Source of the DNA: DASQFI01 sp035633215
GTDB lineage: Bacteria; Acidobacteriota; Vicinamibacteria; Vicinamibacterales; SCN-69-37
Length of the DNA stretch: 64,000 bases
NCBI GenBank assembly: GCA_035633215.1
Contig: DASQFI010000054.1
Span: 124,001-188,000 of the forward strand
Direction: 5' to 3'
Part shown: piece after piece, positions 15,463 through 22,735 of the stretch
Layout: each line of letters begins with the position of its first letter
How positions within the stretch are numbered: position 1 is the first letter of the stretch
Position numbers and translations under genes: made by a program
Notes under the pieces: generated by a model
The model's input: only the letters and a program-made list of their open reading frames with translations
The model's database searches: none
What the model was told of the DNA's origin: nothing

Positions 15463-18279
15463 ATGAGAACTGCCGCCACCCTGCTCGCCATCTCGTTCGC
15501 CGTGTCCGGATGCGGACGGTCGACGTCGCAGCCGCCCGCCGCCGCGCCGGTCGCCGACATCCCGCGCATCGAGTTCGAGAAGTACACGCTCGGCAACGGC
15601 CTCGAGGTCATCCTGTCGGAAGACCATCGGCTGCCGCTTGTCGCAGTCGACATCTGGTACCACGTCGGACCGGCCAACGAGGCCGCCGGGCGGACCGGAT
15701 TCGCCCATCTCTTCGAGCACATGATGTTTCAGGGATCGAAGCACGTGCCGGGCGACTCGCATTTCCGTCTGCTCGAGGCGTCCGGCGGCACGAACCTGAA
15801 CGGCACGACCAATTTCGATCGCACCAACTACTTCGAGACGCTTCCCGCCAATCAGCTCGAGCTCGGCCTCTGGCTCGAATCGGATCGCATGGGCTATCTG
15901 CTGGACACGGTCGACGCGGCCAAGCTCGCCAACCAGCAGGACGTCGTGCGCAACGAGCGTCGGCAGAACACCGAGAACACGCCGTACGGCCTCGTGAACG
16001 AGGCGCTGTTCCAGACGATCTTCCCGAAGACGCATCCGTACTTCGGCAACGTCATCGGATCGCACGCCGACATCCAGGCGGCGAAGCTCGAAGACGTGAA
16101 GGGCTTCTTCAAGCAGTACTACGCGCCGAACAACGCGAGCCTCGCGATCGTCGGCGACTTCGACAAAGCGAGCGCCAAGGCGCTGGTCGAGAAGTACTTC
16201 GGTCCGCTCAAGCGCGGACCGGACGTGCCGAAGATCACGGTGACGACGCCGCCGATCGCGTCCGAGCGCCGGGCGGTGGTGACGGATCGCGTCGAACTGC
16301 CGCGCGTCTACATGGCGTGGATCACGCCGGCGTTCTTCAAGCCGGGCGACGCCGATGCCGACGTCGCCGCCAGCGTGCTCGGCGGCGGCAACTCGAGCCG
16401 GCTCTACAAAACACTCGTGTACGAGAAGCAGATCGCCCAGGACGTCGCGGCGTTTCAGTACTCGCTCGCGCTCGGATCGACGTTCCAGATCGTGGCGACG
16501 GTGCGGCCCAACCACACGCCGCAGGAAGTCGAGAAGGCGATCGACGAAGAGCTCGACCGGCTGCGGCAGAGCGGTCCAGCGGAGAACGAGGTCGCGCGCG
16601 GACGCAACACGTTCGAGACCAACATGCTCCAGGGGCTGGAGGTCCTTGGCGGGTTCGGCGGCGTGGCCGACACGCTCAACATGTTCAATCACTACGTCGG
16701 CGATCCGGGATACCTCCCGAAATACCTCGACGAGCACCGGCAGGTGACGCCCGCGTCGGTGAAGGCGTTCGTCGAGAAGTACCTGACGCCGCAGACCCGC
16801 GTCGTCGTTCACGGCGTGCCGGGGCCGCGGAAGCTCGCCCCGCCGGTCGCGTCGACGGCGCCGCCGAAAGCGGCCGGCACCGGCGCCGAGGCGATCAACG
16901 CCGAGGCCGCCTGGCGCGCGACGCAGCCGAAGCCGGGCGCCGATCGCAGCATCCAGCTGCCGACGCCGAGGTCGTTCAAGCTCGCCAACGGCCTGACGGT
17001 GATCTACCACGAGCGACCGGGCATGCCGGTCGTGGCCGCGGATCTGGTGATCAAGACGGGTGGGGATTCGAATCCCGTCGATCGGCCGGGCCTCGCGAAC
17101 TTCACCGCCGCGATGCTCGACCAGGGCACGCCGAGCCGCAACGCGCTGCAGATTGCGGACGACATCGCGCAGCTCGGCGGGTCCCTCGGGGCCACGTCGT
17201 CCAAGGACGCGACGATCGCCTCGGTCGGTTCGCTGCGCAAGAACTTCCCGGCCTCGCTCGATCTGCTGGCCGACGTCACACTTCGGCCGAACTTCCCGCC
17301 CGCCGAGATCGATCGCCAGCGCAAGATCCGGCTCGGGCGGATCATCGCCCAGCGTCAGGATCCGAGCGCCGTCGCGACGATCGCGACAGTGGCGGCGCTG
17401 TACGGGAACGAGCATCCGTACGGGTTCGTCGAGCTCGGCACGGAAGCTGCCGTGACCGCGACGAAGCCGGAAGACCTGCAGGGGTTTTGGAAGAAGAACT
17501 TCGTGCCTGGCAACGCCGCGCTCGTCGTCGCGGGCGCCATCGGCGAGGCCGAGCTGAAGTCGCTCGTCGAAAAGGCGTTCGGTGCGTGGCCGTCGGGGAC
17601 GTCAACGGCGCCTGCGCTCAGCTCGCCGCTCACGACCAGGAATCGCGTCGTGCTCGTCGATCAACCGGGCGCCCCGCAGACCGGGCTTTTCGTCGCGTTG
17701 ATCGGTCCGCCGAGATCGACGCCGGACTACGCGGCCGTGTCGGTCATGAACGCCGTGCTCGGCGGGCTCTTCTCGAGCCGCGTCAACCTCAACCTTCGCG
17801 AGAAGAACGGCTACACCTACGGCGCGTTCTCGCAGTTCGTGTTCCGCAAAGGCAACGGTCCGTTCTGGATCAGCGCGCCGGTGCGGACGGATGCGACCGC
17901 CGCGGCCGTCGCCGAGATCTTCAACGAGGTCAAGCGAATGACGACAACGCCGATGACCCCGGAGGAGCTGACGATGGCGAAGGACTCCATCGTCCGCGCG
18001 CTGCCGAGCGACTTCGAGACGAGCGCGGGCACCGCGGGCAGCCTCGCGAATCTCTACATCTACGACCTCGGTCTCGACTACTACACGAAGCTGCCGTCGC
18101 AGGTGTCGGCCGTCACCGCGGACACGGCGCTCGCCGCCGCGAAGAAACATCTCGTGCCGGACAAGATGATCGTCGTCGCGGTGGGCGACCGGGCCAAGAT
18201 CGAGCCTGGACTGAAGAAGCTCAATCTCGGAGGCGTCGAGACGCGACGGGCGGACGGATCAGTGGCGGCGGGGAGGTAG
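15463..18279 (+). CDS. M16 family zinc metallopeptidase lipoprotein (two-domain pitrilysin type)
   Basis: A 938-residue protein starting at the ATG at 15463, which follows GGAGG at 15454-15458. The signal peptide ends in the lipobox VSGC with Cys17, so it should be anchored to a membrane. The first M16 half has the inverted zinc motif HLFEH (82-86) and the distal glutamate in NERRQNTEN (E165). The second half, from about residue 510, repeats the fold but lacks HxxEH and serves structurally. The C-terminal R/Y segment NLREKNGYTYGAFSQF, needed for peptide binding in pitrilysins, is present. It likely degrades peptides in the periplasm. Confidence 0.93.
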   Translation: MRTAATLLAISFAVSGCGRSTSQPPAAAPVADIPRIEFEKYTLGNGLEVILSEDHRLPLVAVDIWYHVGPANEAAGRTGFAHLFEHMMFQGSKHVPGDSHFRLLEASGGTNLNGTTNFDRTNYFETLPANQLELGLWLESDRMGYLLDTVDAAKLANQQDVVRNERRQNTENTPYGLVNEALFQTIFPKTHPYFGNVIGSHADIQAAKLEDVKGFFKQYYAPNNASLAIVGDFDKASAKALVEKYFGPLKRGPDVPKITVTTPPIASERRAVVTDRVELPRVYMAWITPAFFKPGDADADVAASVLGGGNSSRLYKTLVYEKQIAQDVAAFQYSLALGSTFQIVATVRPNHTPQEVEKAIDEELDRLRQSGPAENEVARGRNTFETNMLQGLEVLGGFGGVADTLNMFNHYVGDPGYLPKYLDEHRQVTPASVKAFVEKYLTPQTRVVVHGVPGPRKLAPPVASTAPPKAAGTGAEAINAEAAWRATQPKPGADRSIQLPTPRSFKLANGLTVIYHERPGMPVVAADLVIKTGGDSNPVDRPGLANFTAAMLDQGTPSRNALQIADDIAQLGGSLGATSSKDATIASVGSLRKNFPASLDLLADVTLRPNFPPAEIDRQRKIRLGRIIAQRQDPSAVATIATVAALYGNEHPYGFVELGTEAAVTATKPEDLQGFWKKNFVPGNAALVVAGAIGEAELKSLVEKAFGAWPSGTSTAPALSSPLTTRNRVVLVDQPGAPQTGLFVALIGPPRSTPDYAAVSVMNAVLGGLFSSRVNLNLREKNGYTYGAFSQFVFRKGNGPFWISAPVRTDATAAAVAEIFNEVKRMTTTPMTPEELTMAKDSIVRALPSDFETSAGTAGSLANLYIYDLGLDYYTKLPSQVSAVTADTALAAAKKHLVPDKMIVVAVGDRAKIEPGLKKLNLGGVETRRADGSVAAGR

Positions 18280-18284
18280 AGACG

Positions 18285-18360
18285 TAGGCCGAAGGCCATA
18301 GGCCAAAGGCCGAAGAAAACCCGGCTGTCGCTTTGGCCTTCGGCCCATGGCCTTCGGCCT
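18285..18360. repeat. Convergent heptamer array, GGCCNNA family (copy 1)
   Basis: The left arm 18287-18315 reads GGCCGAA, GGCCATA, GGCCAAA, GGCCGAA. The spacer contains AAACCCGGCT. The right arm 18331-18360 is the inverted set (GGCCGAA, GGCCATG, GGCCGAA, GGCCAAA). The spacer motif after GGCCGAAG is shared with copy 2 at 37075. It separates the M16 gene from the glycosylase gene, 8 nt before its ATG. Confidence 0.85.
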
Positions 18361-18367
18361 GACATCC

Positions 18368-19291
18368 ATGCCCGAGTTCCCCGACATCGAGCTTTATCTC
18401 CACGCGCTAAGGCCGCGTCTGGTCCGCCGCGCGCTCGAGCGCGTCCGGATCGCCAATCCCTTTCTCGTCAGAACCGTTGATCCGCGTCCGGATGCGGCGG
18501 TCGGCCGTCCGATCCTCGAGCTCAGTCGCCTCGGCAAGCGCATCGTGTGGCGGTTCGAAGGCGATCTCTACTTCGTTTTCCATCTGATGATCGCGGGACG
18601 GTTCCAGTGGAAGGATCCGGGCGCGAAGATTCCGGCGCGACTTGGGCTGGCCGCGTTCGATCTTCCGGACGGCACGCTGCTGCTTACCGAAGCCGGCTCA
18701 TCCCGGCGCGCCTCGCTTCACGTCGTTACCGGCGCCGACGCCGTGGCCGCGCTCGATCCGGGCGGGCTCGACGTGTTCGCGATCGACTTCGCGGCGTTCG
18801 ACGCACGTCTGCGCAGCGAGAACCACACGCTCAAACGCGCATTGACGGATCCAGGGTTGTTCAGCGGGATCGGCAATGCGTACTCGGACGAGATTCTGCA
18901 CGCGGCCAGGCTTTCGCCCTTCGTGCTGACGAGCAAACTCACCGCGGACGAGTCCGCGCGTTTGTTCGAAGTCACGAAAACGCTTCTCGCGCGGTGGCGC
19001 GACAAGCTTGTGGCGGAAACGGGCGACACGTTTCCCTCGAAGGTCACCGCGTTTCGCGAGGACATGGCGGTGCACGGTCGCTATGGCCAGCCGTGCCCGG
19101 TCTGCGGCACGCGCGTGCAACGTATTCGTTATGCCGCCAACGAAGCCAACTACTGCCCGACCTGCCAGACCGGCGGCCGGTTGCTGGCCGATCGCGCGCT
19201 TTCACGACTGCTCAAGGACGACTGGCCGCGGACGCTCGAAGAGCTGGAGCAGCGGAAGGCGCGAGCCTTGGGCGGGTCCTTACCGCGGTGA
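18368..19291 (+). CDS. Fpg/Nei family DNA glycosylase-AP lyase
   Basis: A 307-residue base-excision repair enzyme. The N-terminal Pro2-Glu3 (MPEFPDIE) gives the catalytic proline that forms a Schiff base and the catalytic glutamate. The helix-two-turn-helix motif appears in DPGLFSGIGNAYSDEIL, and a C-terminal zinc finger C-x2-C-x16-C-x2-C is formed by CPVCGTR and YCPTCQTGGR. It is longer than classical Fpg by about 35 residues, including a C-terminal tail after the finger. The ATG at 18368 is the only start that puts Pro at position 2. Its 3' end overlaps the convergent TIMP-like gene by 12 bp. Whether it prefers oxidised purines or pyrimidines cannot be told. Confidence 0.92.
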   Translation: MPEFPDIELYLHALRPRLVRRALERVRIANPFLVRTVDPRPDAAVGRPILELSRLGKRIVWRFEGDLYFVFHLMIAGRFQWKDPGAKIPARLGLAAFDLPDGTLLLTEAGSSRRASLHVVTGADAVAALDPGGLDVFAIDFAAFDARLRSENHTLKRALTDPGLFSGIGNAYSDEILHAARLSPFVLTSKLTADESARLFEVTKTLLARWRDKLVAETGDTFPSKVTAFREDMAVHGRYGQPCPVCGTRVQRIRYAANEANYCPTCQTGGRLLADRALSRLLKDDWPRTLEELEQRKARALGGSLPR

Positions 19292-19660
19292 CGAGGTGTT
19301 CGACGCAGGCGCCGGGACCTTTGATTTCGACTGTCGCCACGTGCCGTCAGGCGCGCGGCGCGCGTACACGAGGTAACGCGTGCCATCCACGAACGCATAG
19401 GCACAGCTCCCGCCGATGCCTCGAGCCACGATCTCGACGATGCCGCGCTGCGGTCCGCGGAAGGACTCCTCCACTCGAAATCGTGCACGTTGCGCTCCCG
19501 GTCCAAGAGGAGTGACGTCGGCTCGGCCGGTAAAGACCAGGTCGGCTTCCCAGAACGCCCCGCACACTGGACGCATCGCACACGAGCAGCCAGCGGCTGG
19601 ACGCGCTGATGCGGCGACGGCCACGCCACAGAGGAGTGCCACGCGGATGAAGGTGTTCAT
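19280..19660 (-). CDS. Small secreted TIMP/NTR-like cysteine protein
   Basis: A 126-residue protein with a signal peptide cleaved near AAG. The mature form begins directly with CSC (C25, C27) followed by C33 and then VFTGRAD, FRVEESFRGP and GSCAYAFVDGTRYLVYA (C86). A free N-terminal Cys-x-Cys with this beta pattern is the arrangement of netrin/TIMP-like domains, which in animals inhibit metalloproteases; bacterial relatives are common but uncharacterised. It follows the quinoprotein gene on the same strand after 56 nt and overlaps the 3' end of the glycosylase gene. Inhibitor activity is only an analogy. Confidence 0.65.
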   Translation of the reverse strand: MNTFIRVALLCGVAVAASARPAAGCSCAMRPVCGAFWEADLVFTGRADVTPLGPGAQRARFRVEESFRGPQRGIVEIVARGIGGSCAYAFVDGTRYLVYARRAPDGTWRQSKSKVPAPASNTSSPR

Positions 19661-19716
19661 ACCCTTGGAACGACACCGGCGGTATTTCTTGCAGCGTAGT
19701 CCGCCAGTCAGTTCTG

Positions 19717-21684
19717 TCATCGACCCGGCAGCGCGAAGGCGATGATGTGGTCGCCTTTTCCAAAGCGGCCACCGCCGCCGGCGGCGATGACGACGAACTG
19801 CCGTCCGCCTGCGGCGTAGGTCATCGGCGTCGCCTTGCCGCCCGCGGGCAGGTCGGCTGACCAGAGCACCTTGCCGCTCTCGATGTCGAACGCGCGGATG
19901 CGCCGGTCGAGCGTCGCCCCGATGAACACCAGGCCGCCGGCGGTCACAATCGGCCCGCCCAGGTTGGGCGAGCCCCAATCGGCCGACAGCAACGTGCCCT
20001 CGGGCGTGCGCATCTGCCCGAGTGGGACGTCCCAGCGCTTTGCGCCGGTCCGGAGGTCGATCGCGACGAGCGCGCCCCACGGCGGCGGCGAGCAGGGCAG
20101 ACCCTTCGGAGACAGCAGGAAGCCGCGCCGCATGACGTAGGGCGTGCCTTCCATGTGGGTGTACTCGTCGTCGGTCTTCGCTTCCAGGCGATTCGCCTCC
20201 TCGACCGTGAGCTGACTCATCGGAATGAGCTGCACCATCGCCGCGAGGCGGTTCACGGGCACGACCGCGATCTCGCGGACGGCATCCACCGCGACGCCGC
20301 CCCAGTGGGCGCCGCCGATATTCGACGGCAGGACCAGGGTGCCTTCCAGACTCGGCGGCGTGAAGACGCCTTCGTTGCGAAGCGCGGCGATCTGTTTGCG
20401 GCACGCTTCGCGCTCCGTGGCGTCCACGCCCCACGCGTCATCCGGCCGCATCGCCTGGGAACTGAGCGGCGGAATTGTCGTCGTGAAGGGCTGCGTCGGC
20501 CAGGCTTCTTCGCCGGGAATCGTGCTGCGCGGCACCGGGCGTTCTTCCACCGGCAAGAGCGGCGCACCAGTCTCGCGATGCAACACGAACAGATGCCCCG
20601 ATTTGTTGGCCTGAAGCACCGCAGGTACGCGCTGGCCGCCTGACGTCAGGTCCACGAGCGCGGGCGGCGAAGCGTTGTCATAGTCCCAGAGATCGTGGTG
20701 GATGGTCTGGAAGTGCCAGGCGACCGCGCCGGTCGCGGCGCGCAGGGCAACGACCGAATTCGCGTAGCGGTTGCTGCCGAGCCGCGCGCCGCCGTAGTAG
20801 TCGGGCGCCGGGCTCGAGGTTGGCGCGAAGACGAGACCCCGCGATTCGTCCACCGCCATCACGGACCAGACGTTGGCCGCGCCGGTCCGCCGGGCGCTGC
20901 CATCGCGCCAGGTCTCGAACGCCGCATCCTTCGGATCCTGCGGAATCGGGTCCCACGTCCAGCGTCGCGCGCCGGTCCGCGCGTCGAACGCCTGGACTTC
21001 GCCGCTCGCGGGCGCCAGCCGGCTGTTGTCGGCGATGGCCGATCCCGTAATCACCACGTCACGGACGACCACGGGCGGCGATGTCACTTCGAACGCAGGA
21101 GGCTCGAACGGCCCGACCCGCAGCGTGCGCTTGAGCGCGACGGTCCCGCGCTCGCCAAACCCGCTGCACGGGTGTCCATCTCGCGCGTCGAGGGCGATGA
21201 GCCGGCCGTCGATCGCCGCCACGAAAATCCTGAGCCGACAGGCCGTCTCCGGCCGCGCCGCCGGATCGAGCCAGGCGGCCACGCCGCGATTCGTGAAGTC
21301 GCCGTAGTCGATCGTGCGATCGATTTGCGGATCGAATACCCATCGTTCCGTGCCGCTCACCGGGTCGAGTGCGATGACGCGGCCGATCGGCGTGCTGAGA
21401 TACAGCGTGCCCGCGACGACAATCGGCGTGACCTCGAGCGACGTCTCGCGCTTCGTGGCAAAGCGCGGCTCGGTCTCGCCGGTGCGGTATTGCCACGCGA
21501 CCGTGAGCCCACCGACGTTCTGACGTGAGATCTGGGAGAGCGGCGAAAAGCGCGTGCCCCCGGCGTCGCGGCCGTATGCGGGCCACTCCTCCGCGGAGGC
21601 CTCGCGGCTGCCCGGAGCTCGTGCGCAGGTCGCTGCGGCCACGGCGAGGGCGACGACCAGCCAGGCTCGGCGGGTGGGCCTCAT
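19717..21684 (-). CDS. PQQ-type quinoprotein dehydrogenase (membrane glucose/alcohol dehydrogenase-like)
   Basis: A 655-residue exported protein; the N-terminus has an Arg-rich start and a hydrophobic core ending in AAATC, a possible lipobox. The rest is an eight-bladed propeller with PQQ-enzyme phrases: WPAYGRDAGGTRFSPLSQI, VAWQYRTGE, TPIVVAGTLYLSTPIGRVIALD, WHFQTIHHDLWDYDNASPP, GGAHWGGVAVD and a C-terminal GLVFIGATLDRRIRAFD. HHDLWDYD is typical of glucose/quinate-type enzymes. It should oxidise a sugar or alcohol in the periplasm and feed electrons to quinone. No N-terminal membrane-spanning bundle like that of E. coli Gcd is present. The ATG at 21684 yields the signal sequence. Divergent from the phosphoesterase gene over a paired inverted repeat. 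Confidence 0.85.
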   Translation of the reverse strand: MRPTRRAWLVVALAVAAATCARAPGSREASAEEWPAYGRDAGGTRFSPLSQISRQNVGGLTVAWQYRTGETEPRFATKRETSLEVTPIVVAGTLYLSTPIGRVIALDPVSGTERWVFDPQIDRTIDYGDFTNRGVAAWLDPAARPETACRLRIFVAAIDGRLIALDARDGHPCSGFGERGTVALKRTLRVGPFEPPAFEVTSPPVVVRDVVITGSAIADNSRLAPASGEVQAFDARTGARRWTWDPIPQDPKDAAFETWRDGSARRTGAANVWSVMAVDESRGLVFAPTSSPAPDYYGGARLGSNRYANSVVALRAATGAVAWHFQTIHHDLWDYDNASPPALVDLTSGGQRVPAVLQANKSGHLFVLHRETGAPLLPVEERPVPRSTIPGEEAWPTQPFTTTIPPLSSQAMRPDDAWGVDATEREACRKQIAALRNEGVFTPPSLEGTLVLPSNIGGAHWGGVAVDAVREIAVVPVNRLAAMVQLIPMSQLTVEEANRLEAKTDDEYTHMEGTPYVMRRGFLLSPKGLPCSPPPWGALVAIDLRTGAKRWDVPLGQMRTPEGTLLSADWGSPNLGGPIVTAGGLVFIGATLDRRIRAFDIESGKVLWSADLPAGGKATPMTYAAGGRQFVVIAAGGGGRFGKGDHIIAFALPGR

Positions 21685-21697
21685 CCGCGAAATACTA

Positions 21698-21794
21698 GAG
21701 CCGTTCTCACTTTCCTGTAGCGAGCCAATTGGCAGATTCGGCCGAAAGTCTCGCGATCCAGTCGGGTTTGCTCTATAGGAAGTGAGAACGGCTC
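21698..21794. promoter_or_regulatory. Paired inverted repeat in a divergent promoter region
   Basis: The left arm, 23 nt at 21698-21720, and the right arm, 22 nt at 21773-21794, are reverse complements except for one extra T and one A/G change; the core is GAGCCGTTCTCACTT. They are separated by 52 nt and fill nearly the whole gap between the quinoprotein start (21684) and the phosphoesterase start (21802). The symmetric placement suggests either two operator sites for a shared regulator or a small element with terminal inverted repeats. Confidence 0.55.
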
Positions 21795-21801
21795 CAGCCT
21801 G

Positions 21802-22656
21802 ATGATCAAACGGCCGTCCCGGCGCACGTTCCTCGTGGGCTGTGGCTCCACGCTCGCCGGGGCTGCCGGGATTGGTCTGTACACCTGGAGGTGGGAGCCG
21901 CATTGGCTCGAGGTCGTGTCGCATCGGCTGCCGATTCGCCGGCTGCCCGCCGCGCTTGCCGGCCAGACGTTGATGCACATCAGCGACGTCCACGTGGGAT
22001 CGCGCGTCGACGATCGTTATGTGATCGACGCGTTCCGGCGCGCCGCTGCCCTCGCGCCGGACATCGTCGTCTTCACCGGTGATTTCATCAGCCACCACGC
22101 TGGCGTGTTTGCGCAGGCCTCCGAGGTGTATCGCTATTTCCCACGCGGCCGCCTGGCGACGCTCGCGATCCTTGGCAACCACGACTACGGCCCCGGGTGG
22201 TCGCATCCGGAAATCGCCGACCGTGTCGTGCAAACGGTGTCGGCGTTCGGCATCGCGGTGTTGCGCAACCAGTGCGCGGTGGTCGAAGGACTGCAGATTC
22301 TTGGGCTCGACGACTGGTGGGCGCATCGCTTCGACGCACCCGCAGCGTTCGCCGCGCTCTTGCCGGCGCTGCCGACACTTGTGTTGAGCCACAACCCTGA
22401 CACGGCCGACGTGCCGGTGTGGGCAAACTTCGACGGCTGGATCCTCGCGGGCCACACGCACGGCGGTCAGTGCAAGCCGCCGTTCCTTCCGCCGCCGCTG
22501 CTGCCCGTCCTGAACAAGCGATACACAGCCGGCGAGTTCGATCTGTCAGGCCGGCGGCGCCTCTACATCAATCGTGGCGTGGGGCATCTCTGGCGCGTCA
22601 GGTTCAACGTGCGCCCGGAGATTACTCTGCACGAGCTCCAAGCCGACCTGTCCTGA
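21802..22656 (+). CDS. Tat-exported calcineurin-type metallophosphoesterase
   Basis: A 284-residue protein. The N-terminus has a twin-arginine signal (SRRTFLVG) and a hydrophobic stretch. The metallophosphoesterase motifs follow in order: ISDVHVG (first Asp/His), VFTGDF, LGNHDYG, SHNPD and GHTHGGQ, giving all ligands of a two-metal centre. It resembles YkuE/YaeI-type membrane-linked phosphodiesterases, some of which cleave UDP-sugar or lipid pyrophosphates. The substrate is unknown. Tat export suggests the metal is loaded in the cytoplasm. Followed after 79 nt by a TonB receptor gene. Confidence 0.88.
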   Translation: MIKRPSRRTFLVGCGSTLAGAAGIGLYTWRWEPHWLEVVSHRLPIRRLPAALAGQTLMHISDVHVGSRVDDRYVIDAFRRAAALAPDIVVFTGDFISHHAGVFAQASEVYRYFPRGRLATLAILGNHDYGPGWSHPEIADRVVQTVSAFGIAVLRNQCAVVEGLQILGLDDWWAHRFDAPAAFAALLPALPTLVLSHNPDTADVPVWANFDGWILAGHTHGGQCKPPFLPPPLLPVLNKRYTAGEFDLSGRRRLYINRGVGHLWRVRFNVRPEITLHELQADLS

Positions 22657-22735
22657 ACCGGTCAGCCTCTTTCTTATTGGCGGATAAGCGCGCCATGTGC
22701 CAGCATGGCCGCACCGCGAAAACCAAGGAGGCAAC

